Shown here: in pieces, positions 42,601-54,649 of the stretch
Layout: the number at the start of each line of letters is the position of its first letter
How positions within the stretch are numbered: the stretch's first letter is position 1
Source of the DNA: Gnetum montanum
Taxonomy: Eukaryota > Streptophyta > Gnetopsida > Gnetales > Gnetaceae
NCBI GenBank assembly: GCA_015680685.1
Contig: MNCI01025366.1
Coordinates: forward strand, 181,455 to 245,454
Direction: 5' to 3'
Length of the DNA: 64,000 nucleotides
Made by a program: the position numbers and the translations under genes
Notes under the pieces: model-generated
Told to the model about the DNA's origin: nothing
What the model saw: only the letters and a program-made list of their open reading frames with translations
The model's database searches: none

Positions 42601-43105
42601 GGCAATATGGAATGCATTTTGAAGTTTTTATGTTAAAGTTGGTGAAAAAAAGGGGAAAACATCATGATGCAACTACTGCGATCCAAATTAGACGCTCATG
42701 TACAAGAAAATTGAAATCATGAAATTCATAAAATCTTCTATATAAGACACAAGTGGGAACCAAATTTTGTGATATCGAGGACGTGAAAATATCCAATGTC
42801 TATTTAAAAAACCGGAAACCCCGAAGTAGCATGCACCGTTGGAGTGAACTCTCAGGACTTGAGACGGTCGGCTTTCAACTTGGACACTGGAATAAGAAGT
42901 TGATAACAAATGAGCCACGCACAGAAATCAGGGGCAAAGAACGAACGTAAATACTGCAAAGATTGAGGCAAAAAGGGAGAAAAGAGAATAAAATGGAAAT
43001 GGCATTGTACATCCGCCCTCTGCCCAGTTTAACGTATGGTGCTAAAATTCTCCGAAAGACAAATTATGCATTATTGTAGCCAAGCCGTGACTTGCCAAAT
43101 TTGTG
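42601..43105. other. Spacer upstream of tRNA-Arg
   Basis: Less AT-rich than its surroundings; short frames on both strands at 42688-42950 have no domain. Nothing further supported. Confidence 0.4.
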
Positions 43106-43179
43106 CGACCACAGTGGGAGTCGAACCCACGACCTTTTGATCCGAAGTCAAACGCGCTAATCCACTGCGCTATGCGGTC
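43106..43179 (-). tRNA. tRNA-Arg (anticodon UCG)
   Basis: A complete 74-base cloverleaf on the minus strand. Acceptor GACCGCA pairs with TGTGGTC (one G-U), discriminator G. The anticodon arm TTTGA-CTTCGGA-TCAAA carries TCG, and the T arm is GTGGGTTCGACTCCCAC. A box TAGCGCAGTGG and B box GTTCGACTCC (43117-43126) are intact. No intron and no encoded CCA. It reads CGA codons. No T-run lies within 60 bases downstream, which is unusual for Pol III. Confidence 0.93.
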
Positions 43180-43549
43180 GTTTTTGTTGAAACGTACACT
43201 GAAATATAATAAAGTATAGTGAAAGAGTGCGAGGCCTATTTTACACAATATTAAAGCATTGGATAAAGGAGAATGCTTATCCTTTGCGATAGGGTAGCAG
43301 AATCTTGAGCTGATATGCTTTTGCCAAGCATTTCATCACTGCAGGTAGGGAGGTCTTCAATTTCACACAGGACATAAATGTTTTTCAAAACTTTAAAAGC
43401 CTAACATGAACATGAACTAATTTAATAGATATAGGCTTATGGCTAACCTAATTTAGTTCTTAGGCAATAATTTTAGGTTAATTCTGGTTCATAATATCTA
43501 GTTTATAGGTATAGTGTTAAAATGTGGTTGTGCAAGTGGGGTTAGAAAA

Positions 43550-45110
43550 TGAATAGTGCATTAATAAAGCAATTATGCTATTTAAAAATGGAGATAAAAA
43601 GGATCTCAATAATTTATGTTTAAAAGATGGACCAAATAAAATTAGATATGTGCAATTTCCTAAGTAGTATTTAGGCAACAACACTCTACTATAAATCATC
43701 TCATCACTTTAAAATATCTTATTGATAGAGCAAAAGGTCCATACAAAAAAAGATTTTATATGATTTGTAGATTTTTCGAAGGCCTATGATTCTATCATTT
43801 AAAGCAAGTTATGAAGGCACTTGATAAATATAGAAATTCTCAACACACTATTATCTACTATCCAAAAACTTTACAAAGAGGTATAAATTCAATTTATCAA
43901 TAGGCTAAAAGAATTTTATTTAACACTTTTGTTGGTCTTAAATGAAGATGTCCTCTTTCTCATACTTCATTTGGGCTTTTTATTGATGAAATTGAAGAGT
44001 GAATGTATAAATTAACAGCTTATTTTGCAATTATAATTGAAAGTCATCTTGTCAAACTCTTACTCTATGTTGATGATGTTGCCTTAAAATTACAAATTTA
44101 ATGGAAGGATTGCAATAAATACTTCATAGTTTTAATGACATGTTGTTTGCATTTAGGAATAAAAGTTGAAAGTTAATGTCTAGAAAACAAAAATTATGAT
44201 TTGTAATCTACATAATAAGATGTACAATTTTACTATAGGATGTAAACATATGGACATAATTTCATTTTACAAATATCTTGGTCTAGAATGCTCCTATAAT
44301 TATAAATGGAATCCATGCATTACTCAAAGAGTTGCAAGTGGTATGAAAGCCTTATTTTCTTTGAAAAATAATGTATGAAGGAATCTATTTTAGCTTGGGA
44401 TATTTGAAAATAATTTTATCATGTCATTGTACAACCTACTATTCTTTATGGATGTATTGTATGTGATATTACTCTATTAAATAAATATTGGAAAGAAATA
44501 GGAGAAATTTAGAAGCTTTTTTTTTGCCTCAATAAATTTAAAGTAAAGAGACAAATACAATATGATATTATGTCTCTTGAAGTAGAGATAGTGTCATTAG
44601 AGGTTGAAGCTATTTATTAGTTCATAGCCTACATATAATTATTATGTGTGTTCATTGGATAAACATTCCAAAAAAGTGATGATGGAAACCCACAATAAAG
44701 GATATCTTCATGAAGGGATTCCATGGCTTAATAAATGGAATATTCAAGAGTACAATCTCTATTTTGACCCTAACTAAATTAGCAAATTAGCAAAACAAAA
44801 AATATTTCAAAATTTTTTGGAAAATGTAAAAGTTAAAAAACATTTCTATTTGAATAGTATCAGGAGAGGCCTTAATTCAAATTTAAACTATTTATCTACT
44901 ACTATTTTTCATCCGTTACAATGCTTAATTAGCGCAACACAAATGGGATATCAGCATCTAAGAGTTGAAACAAGTAGATGATTCAAAATTCCTCTTGAAG
45001 AACGAATATGTGGAATGTGCTATACAAATAGCATTGAAAATGAATATCACATTTTCCTATAGTGTCTTGCATTAGAGCACCTTAGACATAGATGGGATAT
45101 TACAATTGTA
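43550..45110 (+). pseudogene. Non-LTR (LINE) reverse transcriptase remnant
   Basis: Read across frames: IMLFKNGDKKDLNN (43570), FVDFSKAYDSII-like (43760-43800), GLK-RCPLSHTSFGLFIDEIE (43930-44000), LLYVDDVAL (44065-44090), then ENKNYDL..., HMDIISFYKYLGLECSYNYKW (44250-44320) and RVASGMKALFSLKNN. The end has RICGMCYTNSIENEYHIFL (45005-45060), the Cys/His tail. This order (GDK, DFxKAYD, GxxQGCPLSP, YADD, KYLG, Cys/His) is LINE-type, not LTR-type. The many shifts and stops show it is old. Confidence 0.75.
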
Positions 45111-45989
45111 AATTTGATTGTTTTGGTCCAATTATTACCATGAATACTTGATAATTTTCTAACTATTTTTTTTTAGATTCATACCATGTATATGCCTACT
45201 ATCTACTAGATCCAAAGGTTCTACAAAAATAAAATTTTAGTTTCAATAACATAGAAGGTTTTGAGCTTACCAAGGCATCTGACTTGTTGGTTAAGGGTGG
45301 GGGTTGTATTTTATAAGTTATAGGTGGCCTTGAGTTATACAATCATAATGTAAAAATAATGTTGTAAATAGATCCATATGACCTTACTTCTATTTAAAAT
45401 AATTTTAGTTTTAGTTTAAATATTCATAAACTTGTAATGTTTTTTTTTAAAATAGTTTTGGACTTATAGTTAATTATATAGAATTTGGCTATAAATTTAG
45501 AGGTGCAATGTTAATGGTCTAATTAAAATGATTGAAATTTAACTATTTTTGGATGCATCATCATCTTGGTGCCTCTATCCCATCTATGATGGGCTAACCA
45601 CTAAGCTAGGTGAAGGCTTTAATGATGACTTACTAAGGTTGGCTATCTACTTGATGCCATATTTCTTAACATATAATTTTATAGTACCCCTAAGTGGCAC
45701 ATGTCTTACTACATCCCTTGGATTATAGGTTTCAATAAAATTTTTAAATTAAACTCATTTAAGCTCATAATTTTTATCCCATTCATGTTTAAATGCTAAA
45801 GAGTTGGAATTAAGCTAATTTTGGACTCATGATATTTTTCAATCAAATTATCATAATATCGTTTAAACTCATATAGTATTTTATGGCTTGAAAAAATTTA
45901 AATAAAACTCATCTTTAGAATTATAAAACTAAAATAGTTTGAATAATAAGCCCTTTAAATATAAAATTTGGATGATCTTTATCTAATTA
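45111..45989. other. AT-rich spacer between LINE pieces
   Basis: No coding sequence seen; probably LINE 3' untranslated sequence and flank. Confidence 0.35.
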
Positions 45990-46305
45990 GTTTATTGATG
46001 AATAAGAAAAAAATTGTATTTAATAGTTTTATTGTTATAACATAAGGATGTCCTCTATCTCCTACTTTTTCAAGGATTTTTATTAATGAACTTGAAGAAT
46101 CATTGGATAAAATGCTAATTCAATTTGTAATTATAATTAAAATACTCCTATCAAACTCTTACTTTATGCTAATGATGTTGTCTTAATTTCCAAATCAACA
46201 TAAAATTGCAACAAATACTTAATACTCTTAGTGACTTTTGTCTATAGTCAAGAATGAAAGTGAATATCTAGAAAACAAATTCATGATTTGTAATACACAT
46301 AACAT
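45990..46305 (+). pseudogene. Second LINE reverse transcriptase fragment
   Basis: Covers GCPLSPTF-RIFINELEESL, SNSYFMLMMLS (the YxDD area, shifted; TATGCTAATGAT in DNA) and ENKFMICNTHN. It parallels 43925-44215 of the larger remnant at the DNA level, so two copies of the same LINE family lie 2 kb apart. It ends where a SINE-like repeat begins. Confidence 0.6.
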
Positions 46306-46390
46306 GGAGGTGTTAGTTTAGTGGTAAGAGTCTTGGCCTAGAAAACCTAGGTTAGAGATTTGATTCTAGTAGGCTACACTGAGTTGCAAA
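46306..46390 (+). repeat. tRNA-derived SINE-like repeat
   Basis: GGAGGTGTTAGTTTAGTGGT (A-box-like), AAGAGTCTTGGCCTAGAAAA, then GAGATTTGATTCTAGTAGGC (B-box-like) and a TGAGTTGC end followed by an A/T-rich tail (46391-46415). It abuts the LINE fragment. Confidence 0.55.
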
Positions 46391-46425
46391 TAAATAAAAT
46401 TAAAATTTAAAAATTGGTATGAAAC

Positions 46426-47315
46426 TGATGAGCAGAGAATACCCCTATGCTCACCATATAAATCACTAAGTGTTCACATGTGATCTAGTTGAATTCCATG
46501 AACTGTATGTCTTCCAATACACTAGTCTCTAGGAAGTGGACTTTGCCTTAATAGCCATTCATTGTCCTCCCAATTACACTTGTGATATACAAAGGTATGG
46601 TTAAGTGTAATCAAGGCATATGATTTTTATTATTTTTTATGTTTCATATGTTGGGTGCTTAAGATAAAGGATGAAGGGAATGAAATAAATTAATTGCTAA
46701 ATTAATCTAACTAACTAATATCTAATTAATCCTAACATAAGCATCTGATCCCACTTTTTGTACACTTCTTGAACATGTATAACATTGCTAGGTTATCAAA
46801 CGTTAAGCGTTACTAGGATTACTAAGTGTTATGCGCATGCTTGAAGTGGTTGTACTTATGTGCTTAATTAATTGCTACTTAATCTAGCTTAGTTTAGCCT
46901 AATTAATTATTAATTACTTAAAGCATTAAATAAAATTATTGAAAACATTAAATGCATGAAAAAATATTTAATCTAGCCAAAGTGCTGCAAGGTTTATCAA
47001 AAAGCTTGTCTTTATTGTTGCACACGTTATCGTGCTCAAGTACCACAATGCTCGAACAAAGATCTGTACACTTAATGACCCTCGCTGTGGGGACTTGGGA
47101 AATAGTCTAACTCTGGGAAAAAGAAACTACAAGAGCTCCACTACAACTATGACAAGACATGCCATAAATATGGTGGATGAGCACGTATTTATAGGAGAAA
47201 ATAGACACTATGTCAACAGGGCCACGCCAATGCATCAAATCATGCATCAATGGGACCTAGTCGACAAGGCCTAGTTGATGGGGCCTAGTCAATGTAGCTA
47301 ATTCATGATTCATCA
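46426..47315 (-). repeat. 3' LTR of element H (890 bp)
   Basis: The minus strand starts TGATGAATCATG at 47315 and ends CTGCTCATCA at 46426, so the ends are inverted (TGATGA ... TCATCA). It aligns with 26827-27717 through the whole U5 (CAATAAAGACAAGC, CTTGCAGCACTTTGG, ATAAAAATCATATGCCT, ATATGG area). A GGGGGTA purine word precedes it. Confidence 0.75.
47186..47193 (-). promoter_or_regulatory. TATA box of element H LTR
   Basis: The minus strand reads CTCCTATAAATACGTG, 122 bases from the LTR start, the same spacing as in element G. Confidence 0.6.
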
Positions 47316-47557
47316 TACCCCCATGATTGAATGAAAACTCTTCCTTGATTTCTTTACAACTTTGAGAAGGTATGGACTTATTGACTGATGAAAGACATAC
47401 AACAAACATAAACAAACACAAACAAATACTAAGTGCCCAAGTGTATGGATATATGATCATTAAAAAATTTTCTAGTATTTAATACTATAGAATTGAACAC
47501 CAAGAAAAAATTTTACAAACACATTCTTCTCTAATGGCATGAAGACAATGGAGAAGT

Positions 47558-50401
47558 TTAAACGGTCCCAGGCGGTGGAGGCTCCTAAGGTTATGAGGGA
47601 CCTTCTCTTGCTTCAAGTGCATGCAATGGTTGAGGTTGTTGTGGTTATCCTTTTGCTACTGCAACTTCTAGTGGAAGACAAAAAGTATTCAACAATGCTT
47701 TTATCTTCTCCTTCTTACTCCTAGGATTGTGCATGGTCCATGTAGCTTTGCCAATGTGGGCCAGAATGGGTACATCCCAAGGATACGACATTGTTGGAAA
47801 TAGCTCCTTGACATTGACAAAATAGGTAGCAAATTGTTCGCGTTCGATGTCGAATGCCTTGATTGCATTATGAAATTCCTAGTAGTTGTTATTCTTTTGG
47901 CTAGGTTCTCATCAGTTAATCTTTGATTAGTGAATCTTGCCCTAAGAACTTTGATTTTAACATTTGCAGTCTCAAGCTTCTACTTGGTCTCCTTATGGTG
48001 CTTGAACTCTACCTTGTATAACAAGTATGAGTTGGCCTCTCCCTTTTCTAAATCTGACCATGACCATCTAGAAGTTAGCATCACTAGGTTTGCATATTGG
48101 AGAGTGGTGAGCTACATGTATTCAGTCATCTCTTCTATTTACAACTCCTTCATGTGGATTTTTGCTTTGTTGTAGGCATCTATCCCATTAATGATAGGTT
48201 TCCATACCTCTCTTCCTTGCTGGAGGGCTTCATTGACTTTTTCCTTAGCCATTTGGATGTGTTTTTCATTTATTTCTTTCTATAGGTCAACTTGATCTCT
48301 GTAGTTATCTTTAACTCTCTCAAGTTTGTGAGCCTCATTTTTCAAGGTTGTAATTTCAATTATAGATTTTTGGCATAAGGTGCAAACTTCCTTCATGGAG
48401 AGATTTCTATTCTCCACTACCAATCTCCTAACGTTAATGTTCACCCTAGCTAGCTACTCCCATTGTTGATGGATAAATTCTTGCATTTGTTGTTTCTATG
48501 CATCAACATTCTGCAGGTGATGATTTTTTGTGGTCGCATCTGATTCTCTTGGCATGTCTAGACCAAGTCCTTTTAAATTGAATATGTTTTTGCCTTAGCC
48601 ATGAACTAGTCAAATATGACTGTCACCATTCCCACCTCAACTTGTTTGAGTTTGTCTTGAAGTTTTTGAAAAGATTCATCTCTTATCAGTGTGGGGTTGA
48701 AGAGTGCAGGATTAGCAAGATAGGCTCTTAATTCAGCAACCTTCACAGCCAAGCGTTGGTTTTGTGCTTGAGCCATTTTGAGTTGTCCTTCTAAAATGAT
48801 GCACTTGCCCTTTGCTTCAAGTAGCTTCAACTGGGTTGTAGTGATATTATCTGAAAAATCAAAGATATCCAAAATTAGTTGCTCGGTTCCCCTAGTCGGT
48901 CTAGCAACTCTTCATGCTAGGTTACACTCAGTCTTCCACTAATAGTTCCTGTAGATGTTTATACATATTTGAGTGTAGAAAAATCTAGTATAGGCACTAC
49001 AGGTGTGTTCAATGCTTCAATAATTCTATTAGCAACCACTTCTTCTATTGTCTCTTACCCTTGGTATTGCATCACAACGATAGTTGCCCCTTCACCCTCC
49101 TCCAAGCACACCGAAAAGGTAGCATCATTTCTAGATATTTTTGGGAATTAATATTATTGTGAGAGAGACATTGTCACCACTCTAGCACTAAGATTTGACC
49201 TTGTAGGTGATTGCATTCTTTGGGCTGAGAATATTGTCCCACCTCCCTCCATCTGGCTTATCATTTGAGCCACTTCGTTGAGGTGACTCATTGTATGATA
49301 GTACATAGATGGGTCCCCACCACTAGTTCCTACTCACTACCCCTACTCACACAATAGCTATTCTTGAATTTTGTGCAAGTACTCAATGGTTGCATAGGCC
49401 TTTGATGTTGTTTCTTGAGTAGGTGGTGGTGGCTACTTCTCTTCTTTTGATACGACAAGAGTCTTATCTTTTATCATTTCAGACTAAGAGGCAATGGAAG
49501 TATGCCAGATCATATCATTGGCATAGCAAATTATCCTTGCCCTTTTGCAAAGTTTTCTAATTAGGCATGGAAATGATAATGTTTTCCTCCCACATTCATT
49601 CTTCTTGAAACTCTTCTCTATCTCTAGATAGATTAGCTATGGAAGGTTAATCGGGAATTTTTTGCTTAGAGTGGCATAGTCATAGGTGGAGAAGGTTGTC
49701 ACCTTGCTAAGCCTCACCATTGGATTGAGGTGGTAGGCTGCTATCTTGAAGTATATTTTCTCCACTAGTGTGAGCATGCCAAACTCCTTATTGTCAACCC
49801 CATAATACCACTAGGTCCACTCCCTTTTGGCCTCAAGGTCTACCTGCATTAAGATTTCTACCAAATGAGTACTAGAATCAGGTAGACCAAGAGCCTGCAT
49901 AATCACTTCTACTAAGTAAGATACCTAGATGTCCTTGATTCTCATAGTGGCTCCTACCTTTTTGCTATTCGAGAAGAGATATGTCTCCCTCATTTACCAC
50001 TCCCCATTGGTAGTGATGATCAGCCACATGGGAGAGATTTGCAATTGTGTCTTGACTTTTGATGGAGCATGTTTTAAGAATGGTCCAAAGTTTAGTTCTT
50101 GGAGAATTGAGTGTTGGATATTGCGAGGCTTGATCATATCTAGGAAGGCTTGTGCCAATGTGACCTTAAGTCTTGGTACAGGCCCAGGTGCCTCTCCTAT
50201 TTGGAATTGTTTAGTTGCAACCTCTTCTTCGAGAATCTGTCAAACAAATTCCACTTTAGGCTCCTCCCAAAGAGGTCCCATTGTGTGAGTTTCTACTACC
50301 TACTCTTGGGCTTGTTCTTCTTGGCCTCTTCTGATTTTGGGTCATTTGTCCCTTGGTTCTGATGGTCCTCCTTCCTACGGGCATTTTGGTCTAGGTGCCA
50401 T
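47558..50401 (-). pseudogene. Element H internal coding region, unrecognised protein
   Basis: Opens at an ATG at 50401 (MAPRPKCP) and ends with EPPPPGTV and a stop at 47558, about 948 codons with stops and shifts. It parallels element G in order: ISPMWLIITTNGEW and RETYLFSNSKKVGATMRIKD (50040-49930), ALGLPDSSTHLVEILMQVD, NKEFGMLTLVEKIYFKIAAY and HLNPMVRLSKVTTFSTY (49800-49660). Next come HLNEVAQMISQMEGGG, then QLKMAQAQNQRLAVKVAELR (48780-48720), a heptad-like helix, then FVNVKELFPTMSYP and the Pro-rich end. No retroelement enzyme motif is seen. Conservation of the same order in two diverged copies on opposite strands argues that it was under selection as a protein. Confidence 0.5.
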
Positions 50402-52559
50402 TTGTGATCACAACATGACCAAGGATTAATACTTAATGTGTAACTTGAAATATTGGGAATACCTTATCTCTTGGGGTAGTTACACTTGCCTAAGTTATGA
50501 TCATGGCTTGGTTTATTTTTTTATTATTAATTTAATATTAATAATTAATATTAGGTTTATCAAAGTTTTTTGGAAGGGTTAAACTCTCAAAAATTGATGG
50601 TTTAATGTTATTCTATTCATTAATCCTTTGGGGAAGTTAGAAAAATGTTAAAATTTTTTTGTTAGAAACCTTAAGGTTTGTGGCCCGCACGACTAAGAGC
50701 TTACCTTCGATAGCTATAGGATCAAAGAATGAAGTGATTTGGACAAAAAGTGTGAAAGTTATGGGCCTTGGAAGGCTTTGGGCTCTGAAAACTTACAAAA
50801 ACTCCCTTATTGTTTTGAAGCAAATGACAAAAAATTTCAAAGTTCTGGGTGATATTTATAGAATTTTTGGGTTGCGTCGACAAGGCCTAGTTGATAAGGT
50901 TGAGTTGATGTGACTGTTGACCACCATTGAATTTTTCAAACATAATGAAAAATAAGAAGTCTTTGAGTGAAATTTGGGTTAAATGAAATTCTAAAAAGCC
51001 AAGAACATGATGAAATCATTAGAAGAAGGTTTTGATATTTAGAAAATTAAGGAATGAGTAGAGAACAAGATTTGATGAAGAAGGATGTCTTAAGGAGCAC
51101 ATAGTTGAATGCACAATGGAACGTATGAAAGATTTTGATTGCAACAATGTCTAAGGATAAAGAACTTAATTGTCTAAACCATGAAATATGTAAGTGGATC
51201 CTTCCCATAGTAGCACATGCCCTTTTTTCCATTGCATATCCTCAACTAAGGAGTCCATGGACCTCATAGTTGATTAATGGCTACAAAAAGTTAATGACCA
51301 AACCTGGAGAACCTATTTAGAAATTTCAACATATCAAACCAAGACATGAAAAAAAAAACATGAAAATCAGCAGTGAGGTGAGTTATGGAGAGCATTGACA
51401 GATGAGAGAGAGAATGGAATGGATGTCCCAATCATGGTCACATGAAGTCCCTTGTGAGAATCATGGTTAAATGACTCGATAAAGTCTAACCTTAGTCTAG
51501 ATCAAAACTAACCACTTTTAGTGACTTTGCATTGCCACTCTAGGACTAGTCCATCCCCTCGAGACACAAAAATGCTTCCATGGATAATCACTATTCCTTG
51601 TTTGAGAAGAAAAGAGAAGTAGGAAGTGAGAAAGGACCTTAGTAAGAGGGGACCTTCAGGCATGGGTAACATGTCTTTATAGTTGCATAACTAGTGCTTG
51701 AATCTTGTTTATTTTGTCTAAGGAGTGTGCTTTAAATTCCCATCATGCTCTCTTTCTCTTTTTTTAATTTTGTTTTTTTTGTATTTTTTATTTATTTTTG
51801 GATGGGAACCACCCCATGCAAAGACTTATTCAACTTCTTGTTATTGGTCAACAAGGACTAGTAAGAACTCTATAAAAACACACTTGTACCCAAGCAAGTA
51901 GATAGGTACAAAGAGTATTAAATTCCCTTGAAGCCACACTCTTTTTAAAACTTTGAATCTTTTTCAAGCTTGGAGACTACCAAGGTCACAAGTTCATTTA
52001 AGGTTTTATTAATGAAAAAGGAGCCTCATGTTTCCAAAACTATGAAAACCATAGAGTTTGTGGATGGGTGGATGACATGGACTCACTGCTTGTTTCATGA
52101 AAATAGAAATCCATCTTAGTTATCAGTCATCAAAATTCAAAAATAGAAACCAGATATTAGCAATCAAAAAATATTAGGTACAAATCACCATTAGTATTTA
52201 ACAACAACATCATTGTGTCCTGTTGGCAATAAAGCACTTTTTATTAGAACACAAGAAAAATTTATACTAAAATAAGAAAAAATATTAAATAAATTTTAAA
52301 ATATTCAAAAAAGATAAAATGTACTAACAATGTTGTAAAACAAAAATTTGGAAAAATAATAAAGCGTAAAAAAAAATGTGAAAAATAAAAAGATGAAAAA
52401 GTAAGTCACTCAATAGGCTAGCATGAATGGTCATCTCCTCCATAACTTAGTTGAAAGGAGGAGATCCCAAAGATTGAGCATGGTTGGTTATTTCTTGAGG
52501 TGTTACTTCCACTAGCTTGTATGGGTTCATGGAAAGGTTTGACTTGTTACATGTTGACC
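50402..52559 (-). other. Flank of element H and 3' region of element F
   Basis: No gene supported. A minus-strand TATA-like word (50853-50860) and the word TCGACAAGGCCTAGTTGATA (50878), also seen in the H LTR at 47258, suggest a decayed 5' LTR of H around 50402-50940. Its ends could not be placed. A plus-strand CTATAAAAACAC lies at 51870. The remainder (51300-52560) is where the 3' part of element F should lie, but no LTR was found. Confidence 0.35.
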
Positions 52560-52908
52560 AACTACTTTTTGTTTAGGCTCTTAGATTTGTAAATTAACAT
52601 GGCCCTAGAAGGAAAGGTTTCATAAATGATGTAAGGCCTTCCCCACAATGTTTAGAACTTAGTTCATTGAGGTACATGTGTGGGGTTTTAGTAGAGGACC
52701 TTGTCTCTTGGTTGAAATTTTACTTTCCATAATCTAAGGTCATGGTGCTTTTTGTTGAATCTCTTGTGCACTTCATTCTAAGACAGGGCCACTAATTGGT
52801 TTTCATCTAGCATGTTAGGGTTGATTAATCACTCTCTTTGTGCTAGACTCAAGTCAAGATTTAGGTGACATGCTATTAATAGTGTAGGAGATTGGATTGA
52901 ATAGGAAG
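52560..52908 (-). pseudogene. Integrase C-terminal part, element F
   Basis: The minus strand reads LIACHLNLDLSLAQRE, NEVHKRFNKKHHDLRLWKVK, FQPRDKVLY and TLWGRPYIIYETFPSRAMLI. The last resembles the KWxGPYxV motif of gypsy integrase C-termini. It continues the integrase at 54650-55560, from which it is separated by a solo LTR. Confidence 0.65.
52904..52908. repeat. Target-site duplication, left copy
   Basis: GGAAG directly before the solo LTR; the identical GGAAG is at 54645-54649 directly after it. Confidence 0.9.
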
Positions 52909-54644
52909 TAAAACACCACAAAATTTCGGGTCTTAGCATCTCGACTGCAAATTTGGCTAAGTGTTAAAATGGTGGCACTTTGCCCAGATTTTGCTAAGTG
53001 TTGAGTGTAGTCAGCTCCAACTTCCAGATTTGCAAAATTTTTTTAAGTGTCAAAATGATGGCACTTTTTGCAAATTTTTCTAAGTGTCAAAACTTGACAA
53101 ATTTTTCTAAGTGTTGGTGCTATGCTCCCCAGCATAGCCAATGTAGCATGCATCAAGGCCTATTTTGCAAAATTTTCTAAGTGTCAACAGCAATTGTATG
53201 AAAATTTTTCTAAGTGCTATGCTACACTCTCATTCTACCTATTACACTCTAGAGCATAGCTAGTGTAGCACACACTTCCATGGCCAATTTTCCTAAGTGC
53301 CAATTTAGAAGTTGTCAGGATTGCTTGGTATGGATGAAATAGTTCGATAAATTTTCTATCTCCTGGGTTGCTACGCTCTCTAGCATAGCTAGCATAGCAC
53401 AGTTTCAATGGCTAGCTAGAAGCTATCTAGCTAGCTCAACATGGAAGAGGTGTTTGGAAAATTTTTTACCTCCTGAGGCTACCCCTCCTACGACACTTTA
53501 GAGTGTAGCCAACGTAGCAAGAACAAGGACTGCAATTTTTACTAGATTCTTCTAAATGTCCATGCTATGCCCTGTCCCCAGGGAGCACCCCATGTCTTAC
53601 ACATAACATAGGATGAGCATAGCAGCTAGCGTCCCATTTCTCACATGTAACATGAGACAAGTGTAGTAGCCAATGTCCCATGTTCCACATGTAACACAGG
53701 ATGAGTGTAGTGGCCGGAGTCAGAAAAATTTTTGAACTTTTTCTAGTCACCTCCAAACTTAGAAAATTTTCTAAATTTTTCTTGTGGTCCCACCTACTAC
53801 ATTTCCACACGGCACCCAATTTGCATTTTGGACTAACCATAGGCCTATAAATACCCATGCACCCCAATGTTTTAGGGGGGTTGACTTCCATTTTTCATTG
53901 GTGGGGTAGTTGGCACTTTCATTTGGCATTTGGCATTTTGGCATCTTGACACTTAGCTCCATGGGAAAATGAGACCTAAAGTACACCACACTGGTAGAGA
54001 GGCATAGCTACACCACACAGTACAACATAGCCTCATTGTAGCCGTACAGAACACTGCATGGTACACCGTGGTGGCCAACTCAGTAGGCACAGTTCATCAT
54101 GGTGAGCACCAAACTTCACGGCCTGACACCACTGAGACTGTGATTACACTCCCACTTCACCTGTTGTACACTATATATCTTTTAAGACCCTTTTAGAGTT
54201 AAATACACTCCCATTTGAGGCAGTGTTCCATTTCTCTCTCTTGTTTCTAGCATTTTATTGCATCTTTTCATATTTTTCACGCATCGTCATGTTGTACTAC
54301 GCTTGGGTGGTAGTACCTGTAGGTTGATACCCTTGTTTTAGTCAAAACCCTTGGCTATGATCACCCCCATTCCATGGCTATGCTCTAACTTAGCACCGCG
54401 AAACACCACTTTGACACTTAGCACCATTTCGCAGTGTTTACATTTGCATTTTTGGCTAACCATGCCATCCCCTAGTTGCACCCACTACCCCGATTGCAAC
54501 TAGAAAAGTTCCTATTTGATTGAAAAGATCATCTAGGGCACTCTACTTTTGTTTCCAGTAAGGCCATTACACAAAGGCGGGGTTAAGGTAGTGCATCTGT
54601 TGACCCCTTAGTGATTCCAGCCACCAACATTTTTGGTTATTACA
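52909..54644 (+). repeat. Solo LTR of the TGAAACACC family (1736 bp)
   Basis: Starts TAAAACACCACAAAATTT (the expected TG has become TA) and ends TATTACA. It is flanked by a perfect 5-bp duplication and has no internal region, primer site or second LTR, so it is a product of LTR-LTR recombination. It contains about eight (C)TAAGTG units after T-runs and several palindromes, such as GCTATGCT-CCCC-AGCATAGC (53119-53138). A TATA box is at 53846-53853. It sits inside integrase of element F in the opposite orientation. Confidence 0.9.
53846..53853 (+). promoter_or_regulatory. TATA box of the solo LTR
   Basis: GGCCTATAAATACCCATGCA, matching CCCTATAAATACCCCTACAT in LTR D at the same relative place. 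Both follow a conserved TTTTGNNCTAACC word. Confidence 0.65.
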
Positions 54645-54649
54645 GGAAG
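54645..54649. repeat. Target-site duplication, right copy
   Basis: GGAAG directly after the LTR end TACA; the pair of 52904-52908. Confidence 0.9.

Noticed and set aside
50402-50940. 5' LTR of element H
   Set aside because: A TATA-like word and one shared LTR word are present, but no end and no U5 alignment, so it is mentioned only as a possibility.
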